Shown in pieces: positions 38,443-48,456 of a stretch of 64,000 nt of DNA. Numbering within the stretch: the stretch's first letter is position 1; the number at the start of each line of letters is the position of its first letter. Under the pieces are notes generated by a model. That model saw nothing but the letters and a program-made list of their open reading frames with translations. It did no database searches and was not told where the DNA came from. Source of the stretch: Vibrio cyclitrophicus (GTDB lineage Bacteria; Pseudomonadota; Gammaproteobacteria; Enterobacterales; Vibrionaceae); assembly GCF_024347435.1 (NCBI RefSeq), contig NZ_AP025480.1:3286001-3350000 (forward strand), given 5' to 3'. A program made the translations under genes and the position numbers.

Positions 38443-38564
38443 GATATACATCCGTAACGCGACTATCGCAAGTGTTAAATGGTAATTTATCGTATTTATG
38501 ACGGGAAACTTTCTTAGCGTGTTGCTAAGTTATTGATGCTTTCACTGAGTAATTGATGTCTTAA

Positions 38565-39344
38565 CTAGGTCATTGATGCTTTCACATACACATCAAAACG
38601 GTTCTTTTTGGTTTCAATTGCCATGCTCGGTTTTTGCTCATCGAGCCACGCCGCGTAATCGGGTCTTTTGACCACAACTCGTTTTGATGCGAGCTTAAGG
38701 GCTGGCTGCAATAACGCATCTGCATCCATGTCTGCACCAACTAAAGATTGGAATACGCGCATCTCTTTTTTAACCAAAGCCGATTTCTTTTTGTTCTCAG
38801 GGTGTGGGTACATTGGATCGAGATAAACCACGTCTGGCTGTTCGAAATTAGGATCATCGCTTAGCTTATCTAAAGCGTCATGGCTCGAAGCGTGAATCAA
38901 CTTCATACGCTCGCTTACCCAATCACCGATGTCTGGGTCTTGTTGTGCTCGCTGCAAGCCATCATCAAGCAGTGCTGCCACAACAGGGTGACGCTCTACC
39001 ATTTGTACCTTACAACCTAAAGAAGCCAACACAAACGCATCACGTCCTAAGCCTGCCGTACCATCGAGAATGGTTGGCGTTGCGCCTTTGTTTAAGCCCG
39101 CCGCCTTGGCGATCGCCTGACCTTTACCACCACCAAACTTGCGTCTGTGACCGACTGCGCCACCGACTAAATCAACAAAGATAGCGCCAAGTTTCGGTTC
39201 GTCCACTTTGCGTAACTCAAGTCGCTCGCTCGTCAGAACCAACGCAAAATCGCTGTTTTCATCATGGGATAAATTCCAACGGGTCGCTAAGTCATTTAAA
39301 TGATCGATTTGGGTAGCATCTTCGCAAATCAGTTGTAGTTGCAA
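38565..39344 (-). CDS. rsmJ: 16S rRNA (guanine-1516-N2)-methyltransferase
   Basis: Methylates G1516 of 16S rRNA using SAM. The 259-aa product carries [12 protein letters not shown] (SAM site) and the catalytic motif [13 protein letters not shown]. The [20 protein letters not shown] segment is characteristic of RsmJ. The frame opens at 39356, but I choose the TTG at 39344 because TTGGAG lies 6 bases upstream and the product then begins [12 protein letters not shown], the usual N terminus. It appears monocistronic. Confidence 0.92.
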   Translation of the reverse strand: MQLQLICEDATQIDHLNDLATRWNLSHDENSDFALVLTSERLELRKVDEPKLGAIFVDLVGGAVGHRRKFGGGKGQAIAKAAGLNKGATPTILDGTAGLGRDAFVLASLGCKVQMVERHPVVAALLDDGLQRAQQDPDIGDWVSERMKLIHASSHDALDKLSDDPNFEQPDVVYLDPMYPHPENKKKSALVKKEMRVFQSLVGADMDADALLQPALKLASKRVVVKRPDYAAWLDEQKPSMAIETKKNRFDVYVKASMT

Positions 39345-39376
39345 GGTCGTCTCCAACAGACAGTAATATTCAAAAC

Positions 39377-39407
39377 AAAAGAGGCAACCAGTTTACCTGA
39401 TTGCCTC
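39377..39407 (-). terminator. terminator of the large GGDEF-EAL gene
   Basis: GAGGCAATCAG pairs with CTGGTTGCCTC (one G-U pair), then TTTTGTTTTG reading leftward. Confidence 0.8.
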
Positions 39408-39486
39408 AACAATACATATTAAGGAAGAAAAGTATTCACCATAAAGCCAAGCGCTCGACTAAAGAGAGTATAAACAACCAAGGAGG

Positions 39487-42400
39487 TTATAAGATTCGTT
39501 CTTGCTGTAACTCTTCAACCAACTCCTCAAGCGGTTTAGGTCGACCTATGACGTAACCTTGTGCGTAGTTAACACCGAGTTCGATCAGCTTGTCGATTAT
39601 CTGTGTGTTTTCAACAAACTCAGCCACTGTGTGTTTACCCATTTGCTTAGCTAAATCATTGATAGAGCGAACCATCACATGGTCCATCTCGTTGACAGCA
39701 ATATCACGCACAAACAAGCCATCAATCTTCACAATGTCGACCGGCAGTTTCTTTAAGTAACCAAACGACGATAACCCTGAGCCGAAATCATCTAACGCGA
39801 TCATGCATCCCAACTCTTTAAGTCGCGTGAAGAACTTGATCGCTTGTTTCATATTACTCATCGCCGCTGTTTCGGTGATCTCTAAACAAATCTTATGACA
39901 AGGTATTAGCGAGTTACTCAAGCTCTCAATCAAGAACTCGACAAACTCTCGATTACCCATCGAATGTCCAGAGAGGTTAATTGAGCACATCCCCAATTCA
40001 TCAATCACCTGTGGTCGTCGCTCCAACCAGCTCAGTGTCTGACTCACCACTTGGCGATCAATCAAGTGCGCAATGTTGTAGCGTTCGGAGGCCGGCATGA
40101 AAATCCCGGGAGAAATGTATTCACCCTTGATGTTCTTTATACGCACTAGGATCTCGAAGTGCATTTTTTCGCTGTCTCTGTCCAAACCAAGAATACGCTG
40201 TGCAAACAGCTCTAAACGATCATGAGCTAAAGCCTCATGCACTAGGTTGACGCATTCCATCTCCAAATGTCGACGACGTAGATCTTCATCATCTTGGTGA
40301 TAAAGGTTATAGCGGTTACGGCCTTCCTCTTTGGCAGCATGACAAGCTGCATCAGCCTGAGCGTGTACCATCTGTGGTGAGGCGGCGGTATGGTCAATCA
40401 ATCGAATGCCAATAGAACAAGTGAGATTGAATCGAATATCGTCCCACACAAACGAATTTTCGCTCATCATAGAGATGATACTGCGACACACGTTGATCGT
40501 GTCTCGCTCGGTGCAATCTTTGATTAATACAGCAAACTCATCACCGCCCATACGCGCCAACACAGCATTGTAGGGCAGCACCTCTTCCAGCAATTTGGCA
40601 CTAAACATGATTGCGGCATCACCCGCTTCATGCCCCGCAGTATCGTTCAACACCTTCAATTGGTCTAAATCTAAAAACAACATCGCATGAGTTCGCATAT
40701 GGCTTTCAACTTCTTTCAAGGCCTTTTGCAGCTCTTGCTCAAAGTGGTTACGGTTAAAGGTATCAGTCAATAAGTCGTAACGCGCTTGATACTCTAACTT
40801 TTCAGCAAGCTCATGGGTCTCGGTGATGTCCTCACCCACAATCAACAGTTGATCCGATTCCACCAGCGGACGGATATTTTCACGAATCCAGATGGTGCTG
40901 CCATCCGCATGACGATATTCAATATCACGACGCCATACACCTCTAATCTTGTATTGTGGTTGCAATAAGATATGGCGCGGGATCATCGCGTTTTCATCGA
41001 CATAAAACTCTCGCGGTCGATGTCCCAATAACTGGTCAAGTGAGTAACCCAACAACTCTTCCGCAAATTGGTTTACTTGTTGAATACGATTATTTCCATC
41101 AAGCGTAATCATCATTACTGGTTGCTTGTCGTAATACAGCTTTAGATTCGCTTCACGTTGAAACAGTTTATTCTCAGCTAGCTTACGCGAGGTAACATCA
41201 CGTGCTTCAAATAAGAACTGAATGTCATCCTCTTCGCTTCCCGGCATTGGCTTCAATGAAATCTCCAATACCATCGCACCGCGATCACGACACCACACCT
41301 CAGCTTCAAACCGCAAAACCTGATGTTCATCTCTAGGGATAAAATATTCGTTGAGTACCTGTCTTGCTGAATCTTCCCAGTGCTGGTGATCTTGCAAGGG
41401 TGTGCCTAATTTATAGCCTTGGTTATACAAAAGTTCATGCAGCTTGCTATTACTCGACAGCAACACTCCGTCCTTATCGATAATCCCCATAAACTGCAAG
41501 CTTTGATCGAATATCGACTCAAGAAGCAGTTGGCTCTTACGGCTCGTTCGTTCACTTTTTTGCAGACGATTCAGGTAGTACACCAAAATAGCAATGACAC
41601 ACGACATTGCGATAAACAGCAAACCTATGGTTCGGATTTCATCGCGATAACGCATTAGAAATGACTTAGGCTTGTTGAGGAAGGTCACCTTGGCTTCATT
41701 TTCAGCACCAAGATCCCATCTCGAGATTTGTTGGTAATCGAGCTTAATTTCTGGTGTGCCAGGCACAATCGGAGGGAATGCTTCTGCCGGATTAGCAAGC
41801 ACATCGAGCAACATCCGGGCAGTCTCTCGCCCTTGGGTTTTACCACTTTGAATCACACCACCGATAGCACCAAATCCAAGCGCCAAATCATGGACCATAT
41901 ACAGTGGCAGTTGGGTTTTCATGCTCAATTGACGCCAATCTTCATCGCTACTAACACGACCATTAACATCGCGATAGTACGCCCAAAACAACAAACTCTT
42001 ACCTAGATCGGCACGCTGAGCAAAGGTCGTTAGCTCTTGATATGAATCCGGAACGTAATGCTCAATCAAATTGGATAAATCAGGGTGGGTTTTAATAAAC
42101 AGGTCAACTTGGGAGCGAATAGCCTCGCCCGTTATTGAGTGGTCAGTAACAATATAGACCTTTTTCACCGTAGCTTGAAGACGCTTAATTAGATCGATAT
42201 TACCAACCAAATCGATATCTTCAGTGATTCCAGTTGCGTTTAACCCCTCAAGCATCTCAGATGAGAAGTTGCTAACGCCACCAAATATAACGGGAGTACC
42301 ATTTAGCTCTGGAGCCAAACGTTTCATTAAGTTCAGAGCGTTATTGTCACTAACGACAACCGCAGCAAATTCGTCATGTGTCAGTTTCGTGCGGTAAAGC

Positions 42401-42624
42401 TGATAAATACGATCTAGGTATTCAGTATTTTGAGAGCGTTTACTATCAAGGTAAACGACACGATAAGACAAGCCGTCACGGTCGAGTTCTGTGGATAACC
42501 CTTTATGGAAATCATCCGTCCAAAAAAAACCTTGATGATAAGAGTGAATAACCAACACATCTTTTGTCTGTGCTGAAGCAAACACACTCCAACACATCAA
42601 AATTAATAACAACGAAAATCGCAC
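39487..42624 (-). CDS. periplasmic-binding-domain/PAS/GGDEF/EAL cyclic-di-GMP protein
   Basis: A 1045-aa membrane signalling protein. A signal or membrane segment (residues 2-20) leads to a periplasmic ABC-substrate-binding-like domain (about 25-310, with VLVIHSYHQGFFWTDDFHKG and VIFGGVSNFSSEML). A membrane helix (about 330-350), two PAS domains, GGDEF (intact GGDEF near residue 700) and an EAL-type domain (EIL in place of EAL, with NLS, E, DDFGSG, KIDGLF and QGY intact) follow. The RxxD I-site is absent. The open frame starts at 42816 but would overlap asnC; I choose the GTG at 42624, with AGGGTG upstream. Confidence 0.88.
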   Translation of the reverse strand: MRFSLLLILMCWSVFASAQTKDVLVIHSYHQGFFWTDDFHKGLSTELDRDGLSYRVVYLDSKRSQNTEYLDRIYQLYRTKLTHDEFAAVVVSDNNALNLMKRLAPELNGTPVIFGGVSNFSSEMLEGLNATGITEDIDLVGNIDLIKRLQATVKKVYIVTDHSITGEAIRSQVDLFIKTHPDLSNLIEHYVPDSYQELTTFAQRADLGKSLLFWAYYRDVNGRVSSDEDWRQLSMKTQLPLYMVHDLALGFGAIGGVIQSGKTQGRETARMLLDVLANPAEAFPPIVPGTPEIKLDYQQISRWDLGAENEAKVTFLNKPKSFLMRYRDEIRTIGLLFIAMSCVIAILVYYLNRLQKSERTSRKSQLLLESIFDQSLQFMGIIDKDGVLLSSNSKLHELLYNQGYKLGTPLQDHQHWEDSARQVLNEYFIPRDEHQVLRFEAEVWCRDRGAMVLEISLKPMPGSEEDDIQFLFEARDVTSRKLAENKLFQREANLKLYYDKQPVMMITLDGNNRIQQVNQFAEELLGYSLDQLLGHRPREFYVDENAMIPRHILLQPQYKIRGVWRRDIEYRHADGSTIWIRENIRPLVESDQLLIVGEDITETHELAEKLEYQARYDLLTDTFNRNHFEQELQKALKEVESHMRTHAMLFLDLDQLKVLNDTAGHEAGDAAIMFSAKLLEEVLPYNAVLARMGGDEFAVLIKDCTERDTINVCRSIISMMSENSFVWDDIRFNLTCSIGIRLIDHTAASPQMVHAQADAACHAAKEEGRNRYNLYHQDDEDLRRRHLEMECVNLVHEALAHDRLELFAQRILGLDRDSEKMHFEILVRIKNIKGEYISPGIFMPASERYNIAHLIDRQVVSQTLSWLERRPQVIDELGMCSINLSGHSMGNREFVEFLIESLSNSLIPCHKICLEITETAAMSNMKQAIKFFTRLKELGCMIALDDFGSGLSSFGYLKKLPVDIVKIDGLFVRDIAVNEMDHVMVRSINDLAKQMGKHTVAEFVENTQIIDKLIELGVNYAQGYVIGRPKPLEELVEELQQERIL

Positions 42625-42722
42625 TGAATTCACCCTAACCCTATAGTTGCTGCTAATATTATCACCCTTGGCTATGATGTGTACTCTAGCTAGTCTGATT
42701 TCATTCAATCTAAGGATTCTGC

Positions 42723-43187
42723 ATGTCCACAACCACCGTCCGTTTAGATGATCTAGACCGCGCCATTCTAAAAACCTTGATGGAAGATGCACGAACTCCT
42801 TATGCTGAAATGGCAAAACAGTTCGATGTCAGCCCTGCGACGATTCACGTTCGCATCGAAAAAATGAGATCGGCAGACATTATTGAGCGAACGGAAGTTG
42901 TGGTAAACACCAAAAAGCTAGGTTATGACGTATGCTGTTTTATTGGTATTAACCTAAATGCAGCCAAAGACTACCACTCTGCGATAGCCAAGCTGAATGC
43001 GTTAGACGAGGTGGTCGAGGCGTACTACACCACTGGTGCTTATAACATTTTCGTAAAACTGATGTGTAAGTCGATAGAAGAGCTACAGTTTGTGTTGATT
43101 GATAAATTGCAGGCGATCGATGAGGTTCAATCGACAGAGACATTGATTTCATTGCAGAATCCTATCAATCGTAATGTGAATCCATAA
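42723..43187 (+). CDS. asnC: transcriptional regulator AsnC
   Basis: Lrp-family regulator that in E. coli responds to asparagine and controls asnA. The 154-aa protein has an N-terminal HTH (LDRAILKTLMEDARTPYAEMAKQF, VSPATIHVRIEKM) and a C-terminal RAM domain with VVEAYYTTGAYNIFVKLMC, aligning end to end with E. coli AsnC. It is divergent from the large GGDEF-EAL gene with a 98-bp gap. No asnA is seen here. A bidirectional terminator follows. Confidence 0.93.
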   Translation: MSTTTVRLDDLDRAILKTLMEDARTPYAEMAKQFDVSPATIHVRIEKMRSADIIERTEVVVNTKKLGYDVCCFIGINLNAAKDYHSAIAKLNALDEVVEAYYTTGAYNIFVKLMCKSIEELQFVLIDKLQAIDEVQSTETLISLQNPINRNVNP

Positions 43188-43223
43188 CATTCGTTCGCCT
43201 TGTTTGGCCCCTGAAGTACAGAC

Positions 43224-43253
43224 AAAAAAGAGCCTCTAACTAGAGGCTCTTTT
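43224..43253. terminator. bidirectional terminator between asnC and prlC
   Basis: AAAAGAGCCTCTA and TAGAGGCTCTTTT pair across AC. It serves the convergent genes. Confidence 0.93.
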
Positions 43254-43290
43254 CGCTATTAACTCTTAATAAACTAGATAGTTACCGTGA

Positions 43291-45333
43291 TTATGCGTTG
43301 ATTCCCGCATGACGCAGCATTGCATCAATTTGTGGCTCACGACCACGGAAGCGTTTGAACAGCTCCATTGGCTCTTCACTGCCACCCATTTCAAGGATGT
43401 TGTTCAGGAAGCGATTACCAGTTTCTGTGTTGAAGATACCCTCTTCTTCAAATGCTGAGAACGCATCTGCCGATAGCACTTCTGCCCAAAGGTAGCTGTA
43501 GTAACCCGCACTGTAGCCACCAGCAAAGATGTGACCAAAGCTATGTGAGAAACGGTTCCAATCTAGGCTTGGCAGAACCGACACCTTAGACTTAACATCC
43601 GCCAACGTTTCGAGTACACGAGCACCCACTTCAGGGTCGTACTCTGTGTGTAACGTGAAATCGAACAAGCCAAGCTCTAGTTGGCGCAGGATAAACATCG
43701 CTGATTGGAAGTTCTTCGCCGCTAGCATTTTCTCTAACATCTCTTTTGGTAAGGCTTCACCGGTTTCGAAGTGACCAGAAATGAACGACAGCGCTTCTTC
43801 TTCCCAACACCAGTTTTCGAGGAACTGACTTGGTAACTCAACCGCATCCCAAGGCACGCCATTGATACCAGAAACAGCACCCGCATCAACTTGCGTTAGC
43901 ATATGGTGGATGCCGTGACCGAATTCGTGGAACAGAGTCACCACTTCATCGTGAGTAAATAACGCAGGCTTGTCACCAACTGGCTTGTTGAAGTTACACG
44001 TTAGGTAAGCCACTGGCGTTTGCAGCTCGCCAGATTCAGTAATACGACGACCACGACAGTCATCCATCCAAGCGCCACCACGCTTGTGTTCACGTGCGTA
44101 TAGATCAAGGTAGAAGCTACCACGCAGTGTTCCTGTCGCATCAAAGATATCAAAGAAGCGAACGGACTCATGCCAAGTGTCTACGCCTTCACGCTCTGTT
44201 ACCGACATACCAAACACACGGTTTAGTACTTCGAACAAACCAGAAACTACGTTCGACTCAGGGAAGTATGGACGAAGCTCTTCATCAGAGATCTCGAACA
44301 GGTTCTGTTTTTGTTTCTCGCTGTAGTAAGCGATGTCCCACAGATTTAGCTCAGAGACACCAAACTCTTTCTCAGCAAACTGACGTAGCTCTTCTACTTC
44401 GCGCTCACCTTGTGGTTTCGCTTTTACTGCTAGGTCGTTAAGGAAACCAAGTACTTGGTCTGGCGTTTCTGCCATTTTAGTCGACAGTGATTTTTCGCTG
44501 TAGGTGCTAAAGCCAAGCATGCGTGCGATCTCGTGACGCAGCTTGAGTTGCTCCGTGATGATCTCAGTGTTGTCCCACTTACCAGCATTTGGACCGCGAT
44601 CTGAAGCGCGAGTTACGTAAGCTTCGTACAGCTCTTTACGTAGCGCTTGGTTGTCACAGTACGTCATCACCGGTAGGTATGAAGGGATATCTAGAGTTAG
44701 TAGATAACCTTCCAGCTCTTTAGCTTGTGCCGCGGCTTGTGCTGCCGCCAGTGCCGATTCAGGCATACCAGCCAGTTCAGCCACGTCTGTTACTTGCTTG
44801 CTCCAACCCATGGTGGCATCAAGTACGTTGTTTGAGAATTGAGAACCCAGCTCAGACTGGCGCTTGCTGATCTCACCATAGCGGTGCTGCTCGTCCGCGG
44901 GTAAGCCAATGCCTGACAATTCAAAGTCACGCAGTGCATCAGTAATGGTTTTTTGTTGAGCTCGATTTAATGCCGAGAATGCTTCGCTCACCTTGATCGT
45001 TTTGTACGCTTCAAACAAGCCTTTGTGTTGACCAACCCAAGTGCCGTACTCAGACAGTACTGGTAGGCAGCTCTCATACGCTTCACGCAGTTCGTCGCTG
45101 TTCACAACAGAGTTCATGTGGCTTACTGGTGACCAAATACGGCCTAAACGATCATCCACTTCTTCAATCGGAGCAACTAGGTTGTCCCAGCTTGGTGAAG
45201 TATTACCTTCAAGTACTTGTTCTATCTTGTTGCGACACGCTTCAATCACTTGCTCAACCGCTGGCTTAACGTGCTCAGGTTTGATTTGTGAAAACGGAGG
45301 TAAGTCCGTGAAGGTTAATAGCGGATTAGACAT
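43291..45333 (-). CDS. prlC: oligopeptidase A
   Basis: Cytoplasmic M3-family zinc metallopeptidase that degrades signal-peptide fragments and other oligopeptides. The 680-aa protein has the zinc motif HEFGH (in LFHEFGHGIHHML) near residue 470 and the downstream glutamate in a helix about 25 residues later (ELPSQFLENW). The N-terminal ITKPEHVKPAVEQV-like stretch is typical. The sequence is intact. In E. coli prlC is a heat-shock gene; I saw no convincing sigma-32 promoter upstream. Confidence 0.96.
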   Translation of the reverse strand: MSNPLLTFTDLPPFSQIKPEHVKPAVEQVIEACRNKIEQVLEGNTSPSWDNLVAPIEEVDDRLGRIWSPVSHMNSVVNSDELREAYESCLPVLSEYGTWVGQHKGLFEAYKTIKVSEAFSALNRAQQKTITDALRDFELSGIGLPADEQHRYGEISKRQSELGSQFSNNVLDATMGWSKQVTDVAELAGMPESALAAAQAAAQAKELEGYLLTLDIPSYLPVMTYCDNQALRKELYEAYVTRASDRGPNAGKWDNTEIITEQLKLRHEIARMLGFSTYSEKSLSTKMAETPDQVLGFLNDLAVKAKPQGEREVEELRQFAEKEFGVSELNLWDIAYYSEKQKQNLFEISDEELRPYFPESNVVSGLFEVLNRVFGMSVTEREGVDTWHESVRFFDIFDATGTLRGSFYLDLYAREHKRGGAWMDDCRGRRITESGELQTPVAYLTCNFNKPVGDKPALFTHDEVVTLFHEFGHGIHHMLTQVDAGAVSGINGVPWDAVELPSQFLENWCWEEEALSFISGHFETGEALPKEMLEKMLAAKNFQSAMFILRQLELGLFDFTLHTEYDPEVGARVLETLADVKSKVSVLPSLDWNRFSHSFGHIFAGGYSAGYYSYLWAEVLSADAFSAFEEEGIFNTETGNRFLNNILEMGGSEEPMELFKRFRGREPQIDAMLRHAGINA

Positions 45334-45612
45334 ATAAACATTCCTTTGGCTTTAGAGACTTTCGTCTTTTTTGTAATGAGGTCGTCTTACAGTCATCAGG
45401 CTAAGGGTCGCCCTAAAAAATCACTTGCGAATAGTTATTAAATAGTGCCCATGAAGGCAAATTTCAATAGCAGAACCAATAACTAACTGCATATTGCGAA
45501 CGACTGTTCCTGAATTGATCGAGAATTTATGGTCCATTGAGGGTTATAATAGTCTGATTAACCCCACCTACACTAACCACACTCTAATTCGAGAGTGTTA
45601 CGAGAGTTTAAT
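45334..45612. other. divergent spacer between prlC and rlmJ
   Basis: No gene seen. TATAAT at 45545-45550 is a good -10 candidate for rlmJ but lacks a convincing -35 partner. The prlC promoter must be here too. Confidence 0.4.
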
Positions 45613-46452
45613 TTGTTAAGTTATCGCCACAGCTTCCACGCAGGCAACCATGCCGACGTAGTAAAGCATATCGTACAGAGCCTTATTCTTAATTCTTTGA
45701 AACAGAAGGATAAGCCTTTTGTTTATCATGATACTCACTCTGGTGTAGGTCGTTACGACTTAACGCATGAATGGTCTGAAAAAACGGGCGAATACAAACA
45801 AGGTATTGCACGCGTCTGGGAACAAACAGAACTTCCTGAAGACATTCAAAGCTACCTTGAGTCTATCTCAGCACTCAACAATGGCGAAAAACTGCGTTTC
45901 TACCCGGGCTCTCCACGTGTTGCCCGCGCGCACCTGCGCGATCAAGACCGCATGGTACTGACCGAGCTTCACCCAGCCGATCACCCTCTGCTTGAGCAAG
46001 AGTTCCACCGCGATCGTCAGGTATCTATCTACAAAGAAGATGGCTTCCAACGCTTAAAAGGCAGCCTGCCACCAAAAGAGCGTCGTGGTTTGGTACTTAT
46101 CGACCCACCTTACGAGCTGGCAAAAGAGTATCGCGATGTGGTGACGGCGATTGCTCAAAGCCATAAGCGCTGGGCAACCGGTATCTACGCAATTTGGTAC
46201 CCGGTAGTAAACCGCTGTGATATCGAAGACATGATCGAAGGACTTGAAGGCTTAGGTATCAACAAGATTCTACAAATCGAACTTGGCGTATCACCAGATA
46301 CCAACGAGCGTGGCATGACAGCATCAGGCATGATTGTTATCAACCCGCCTTGGAAGCTAGAAAGCCAAATGAACGAAATTCTTCCATTCTTGAAGGAAGC
46401 AATTGCGCCGGCAACCGGTCACTTCAAAGTAGAGTGGATCGTACCCGAATAA
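45613..46452 (+). CDS. rlmJ: 23S rRNA (adenine-2030-N6)-methyltransferase
   Basis: Methylates A2030 of 23S rRNA. The 279-aa product opens LLSYRHSFHAGNHADVVKH, the RlmJ signature, and holds the N6-adenine motif DPPY in LVLIDPPYELAKEY near residue 162. I choose the TTG at 45613 because a GAGAG-type Shine-Dalgarno lies 6-7 bases upstream and the length matches E. coli RlmJ (280 aa); the frame itself extends 18 bp further. It is followed by gor on the same strand after 188 bp. Confidence 0.94.
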   Translation: MLSYRHSFHAGNHADVVKHIVQSLILNSLKQKDKPFVYHDTHSGVGRYDLTHEWSEKTGEYKQGIARVWEQTELPEDIQSYLESISALNNGEKLRFYPGSPRVARAHLRDQDRMVLTELHPADHPLLEQEFHRDRQVSIYKEDGFQRLKGSLPPKERRGLVLIDPPYELAKEYRDVVTAIAQSHKRWATGIYAIWYPVVNRCDIEDMIEGLEGLGINKILQIELGVSPDTNERGMTASGMIVINPPWKLESQMNEILPFLKEAIAPATGHFKVEWIVPE

Positions 46453-46640
46453 TCTCGAACTTAACGTCATGATCTGACGAATATTCAGTAGATTGTGACA
46501 TACACGAATAAATTTTAAACAGGGAGATTGAGTTCAACCGATCTGCCCTCAATATAATAATTAGACAATTTAAGAATCTATAGGACGTAGGTGTTCAGTG
46601 CGATCACTGTACCCACAGCCTTCAATAAATGGAGAAAGTA

Positions 46641-47996
46641 ATGGCGACTCATTTTGATTACATCTGTATCGGTGGCGGTTCAGGCGGCATCGCATCAGCA
46701 AACCGCGCAGCAATGCACGGTGCAAAGGTTGCACTTATCGAAGCTCAAGACCTTGGTGGTACTTGTGTAAACGTTGGTTGTGTTCCTAAAAAGGTAATGT
46801 GGCATGGCGCTCAAGTTGCTGAAGCGATCAACCTGTACTCTGAAGATTACGGCTTCGACGTTGAAGTAAAAGGCTTCAACTGGAGCAAGTTAGTTGAAAA
46901 CCGCCAAGCATATATTGGTCGTATCCACGAGTCTTACGATCGCGTTTTGGGTAACAACAAAATAAACGTAATCAAAGGCTTTGCTAAGTTTGTTGACGAG
47001 AAAACCGTTGAAGTAAACGGTGAACACTACACTGCGGATCACATCCTGATCGCGGTAGGTGGCCGTCCAACCATTCCAAACATCCCAGGCGCAGAATACG
47101 GCATCGACTCAAACGGTTTCTTCGATCTGATGGAGCAACCTAAGCGTGTTGCTGTAATCGGCGCAGGCTACATCGCAGTAGAAATCGCAGGCGTACTAAG
47201 TGCACTTGGCACAGAAACACATCTGTTCTGCCGTAAAGAATCTCCACTACGTAGCTTTGATCCAATGATCATCGAAACGCTAGTAGAAGTAATGGAAGCA
47301 GAAGGTCCAACACTTCACACGCACTCCGTGCCTAAAGAAGTGGTGAAAGAAGCGGACGGTACGCTGACTCTACACCTAGAGAACGGCAACACTCAAAACG
47401 TTGACCACTTAATCTGGGCGATCGGTCGCCACCCAGCGACTGACGCTATCAATCTAGCATCTACTGGCGTTGAGACTAACGATCGTGGCTACATCAAGGT
47501 AGACGAGTTCCAAGCGACTAACGTTCCTGGCATCTATTGTGTTGGTGACATCATGGAAGGCGGTATCGAGCTAACACCTGTCGCTGTTAAAGCAGGTCGT
47601 CAGCTTTCAGAGCGCCTATTCAACGGCCAAACAAACGCGAAGATGGACTACAAGCTAGTTCCTACTGTTGTATTCAGCCACCCGCCTATCGGTACAATTG
47701 GTCTAACGACTCAAGAAGCTGAAGAGCAATACGGCAAAGACAACATCAAGGTTTACACGTCGGGCTTCACGGCAATGTACACAGCAGTAACCAAGCACCG
47801 TCAACCTTGTAAGATGAAACTAGTATGTGCTGGCGAAGAAGAGACTGTAGTTGGCCTACACGGCATCGGTTTCACTGTTGATGAAATGATTCAAGGCTTC
47901 GGCGTTGCAATGAAGATGGGCGCAACCAAAGCAGACTTCGACTCTGTTGTGGCGATTCACCCAACGGGCAGCGAAGAGTTCGTAACGATGAGATAA
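46641..47996 (+). CDS. gor: glutathione reductase
   Basis: NADPH-dependent flavoenzyme that reduces glutathione disulfide. The 451-aa protein has the FAD fold ([17 protein letters not shown]), the redox-active disulfide in [13 protein letters not shown] (residues about 40-52), the NADPH fold ([21 protein letters not shown]) and the dimerisation motif [12 protein letters not shown] at the C terminus, with the catalytic His. I use the ATG at 46641, with GGAG 8 bases upstream, instead of the frame opening at 46629. A terminator follows. Confidence 0.97.
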   Translation: MATHFDYICIGGGSGGIASANRAAMHGAKVALIEAQDLGGTCVNVGCVPKKVMWHGAQVAEAINLYSEDYGFDVEVKGFNWSKLVENRQAYIGRIHESYDRVLGNNKINVIKGFAKFVDEKTVEVNGEHYTADHILIAVGGRPTIPNIPGAEYGIDSNGFFDLMEQPKRVAVIGAGYIAVEIAGVLSALGTETHLFCRKESPLRSFDPMIIETLVEVMEAEGPTLHTHSVPKEVVKEADGTLTLHLENGNTQNVDHLIWAIGRHPATDAINLASTGVETNDRGYIKVDEFQATNVPGIYCVGDIMEGGIELTPVAVKAGRQLSERLFNGQTNAKMDYKLVPTVVFSHPPIGTIGLTTQEAEEQYGKDNIKVYTSGFTAMYTAVTKHRQPCKMKLVCAGEEETVVGLHGIGFTVDEMIQGFGVAMKMGATKADFDSVVAIHPTGSEEFVTMR

Positions 47997-48021
47997 TCAA
48001 CGCTATTTGTTGATATCTCTT

Positions 48022-48050
48022 AAAAAGCAGGCCTTGTGCCTGCTTTTTTT
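48022..48050 (+). terminator. terminator of gor
   Basis: AAAAAGCAGGC pairs with GCCTGCTTTTT over a five-base loop, ending in a run of seven T. Confidence 0.92.
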
Positions 48051-48128
48051 ATGTCCACTCTTGAACCTTACCCCTCAACTCCACGTAACACAGATACTGA
48101 CCTATCTAGAACAGCAATGGAGTTTGTG

Positions 48129-48380
48129 ATGAATCTACTAATTGAATCATTTGAAGGCGGGATCTACTTGGCTTACCAAATTATTGGCGAGCAAAAGCAG
48201 TTAATCAAAGACGACCAACAGCACCCAATGAAGTTTTTAAGTGTTAACCAAGCGCGCGACCACTTTAGCGATCGAGGCGTAGCATCGGCAATGTTGGTTC
48301 ACAACAGTGCCTACGACGAGATGTGTGGTGAGCATTGTGGTAATACCCAACCATTCGAGATTGATTTGAAATGGAGTTGA
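48129..48380 (+). CDS. DUF6482-like small protein
   Basis: An 83-aa soluble protein starting MNLLIESFEGGIYLAYQIIG and ending IDLKWS. It resembles the DUF6482 family of short gammaproteobacterial proteins, of unknown role. I choose the ATG at 48129, which has TGGAG 6 bases upstream. The frame extends to 48036, into the gor terminator, so the earlier starts are unlikely. Cys pair MCGEHC near the C terminus is notable. It is convergent with the nqrB-like gene. A long inverted repeat covers the stop codon. Confidence 0.7.
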   Translation: MNLLIESFEGGIYLAYQIIGEQKQLIKDDQQHPMKFLSVNQARDHFSDRGVASAMLVHNSAYDEMCGEHCGNTQPFEIDLKWS

Positions 48381-48398
48381 ATCAAATTCAAATCAATC
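48359..48398 (+). repeat. 12-bp inverted repeat over the DUF6482 stop codon
   Basis: GATTGATTTGAA (48359-48370) is repeated inverted as TTCAAATCAATC (48387-48398). The arms are perfect and flank the stop codon. Confidence 0.7.
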
Positions 48399-48411
48399 GT
48401 GATAAAAATAG

Positions 48412-48439
48412 AAAGGCTTGCACTAGTGCAAGCCTTTTT
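48412..48439. terminator. bidirectional terminator
   Basis: AAAGGCTTGCAC and GTGCAAGCCTTT pair across TA; A and T runs flank the stem. It lies between the DUF6482 gene and the nqrB-like gene. Confidence 0.93.
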
Positions 48440-48456
48440 CTTTTGGGTCATATTTC

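Noticed and set aside
39357..39486. possible additional gene between rsmJ and the large GGDEF-EAL gene
   Set aside because: Only a terminator and short frames are found; 130 bp leave no room for a convincing gene.
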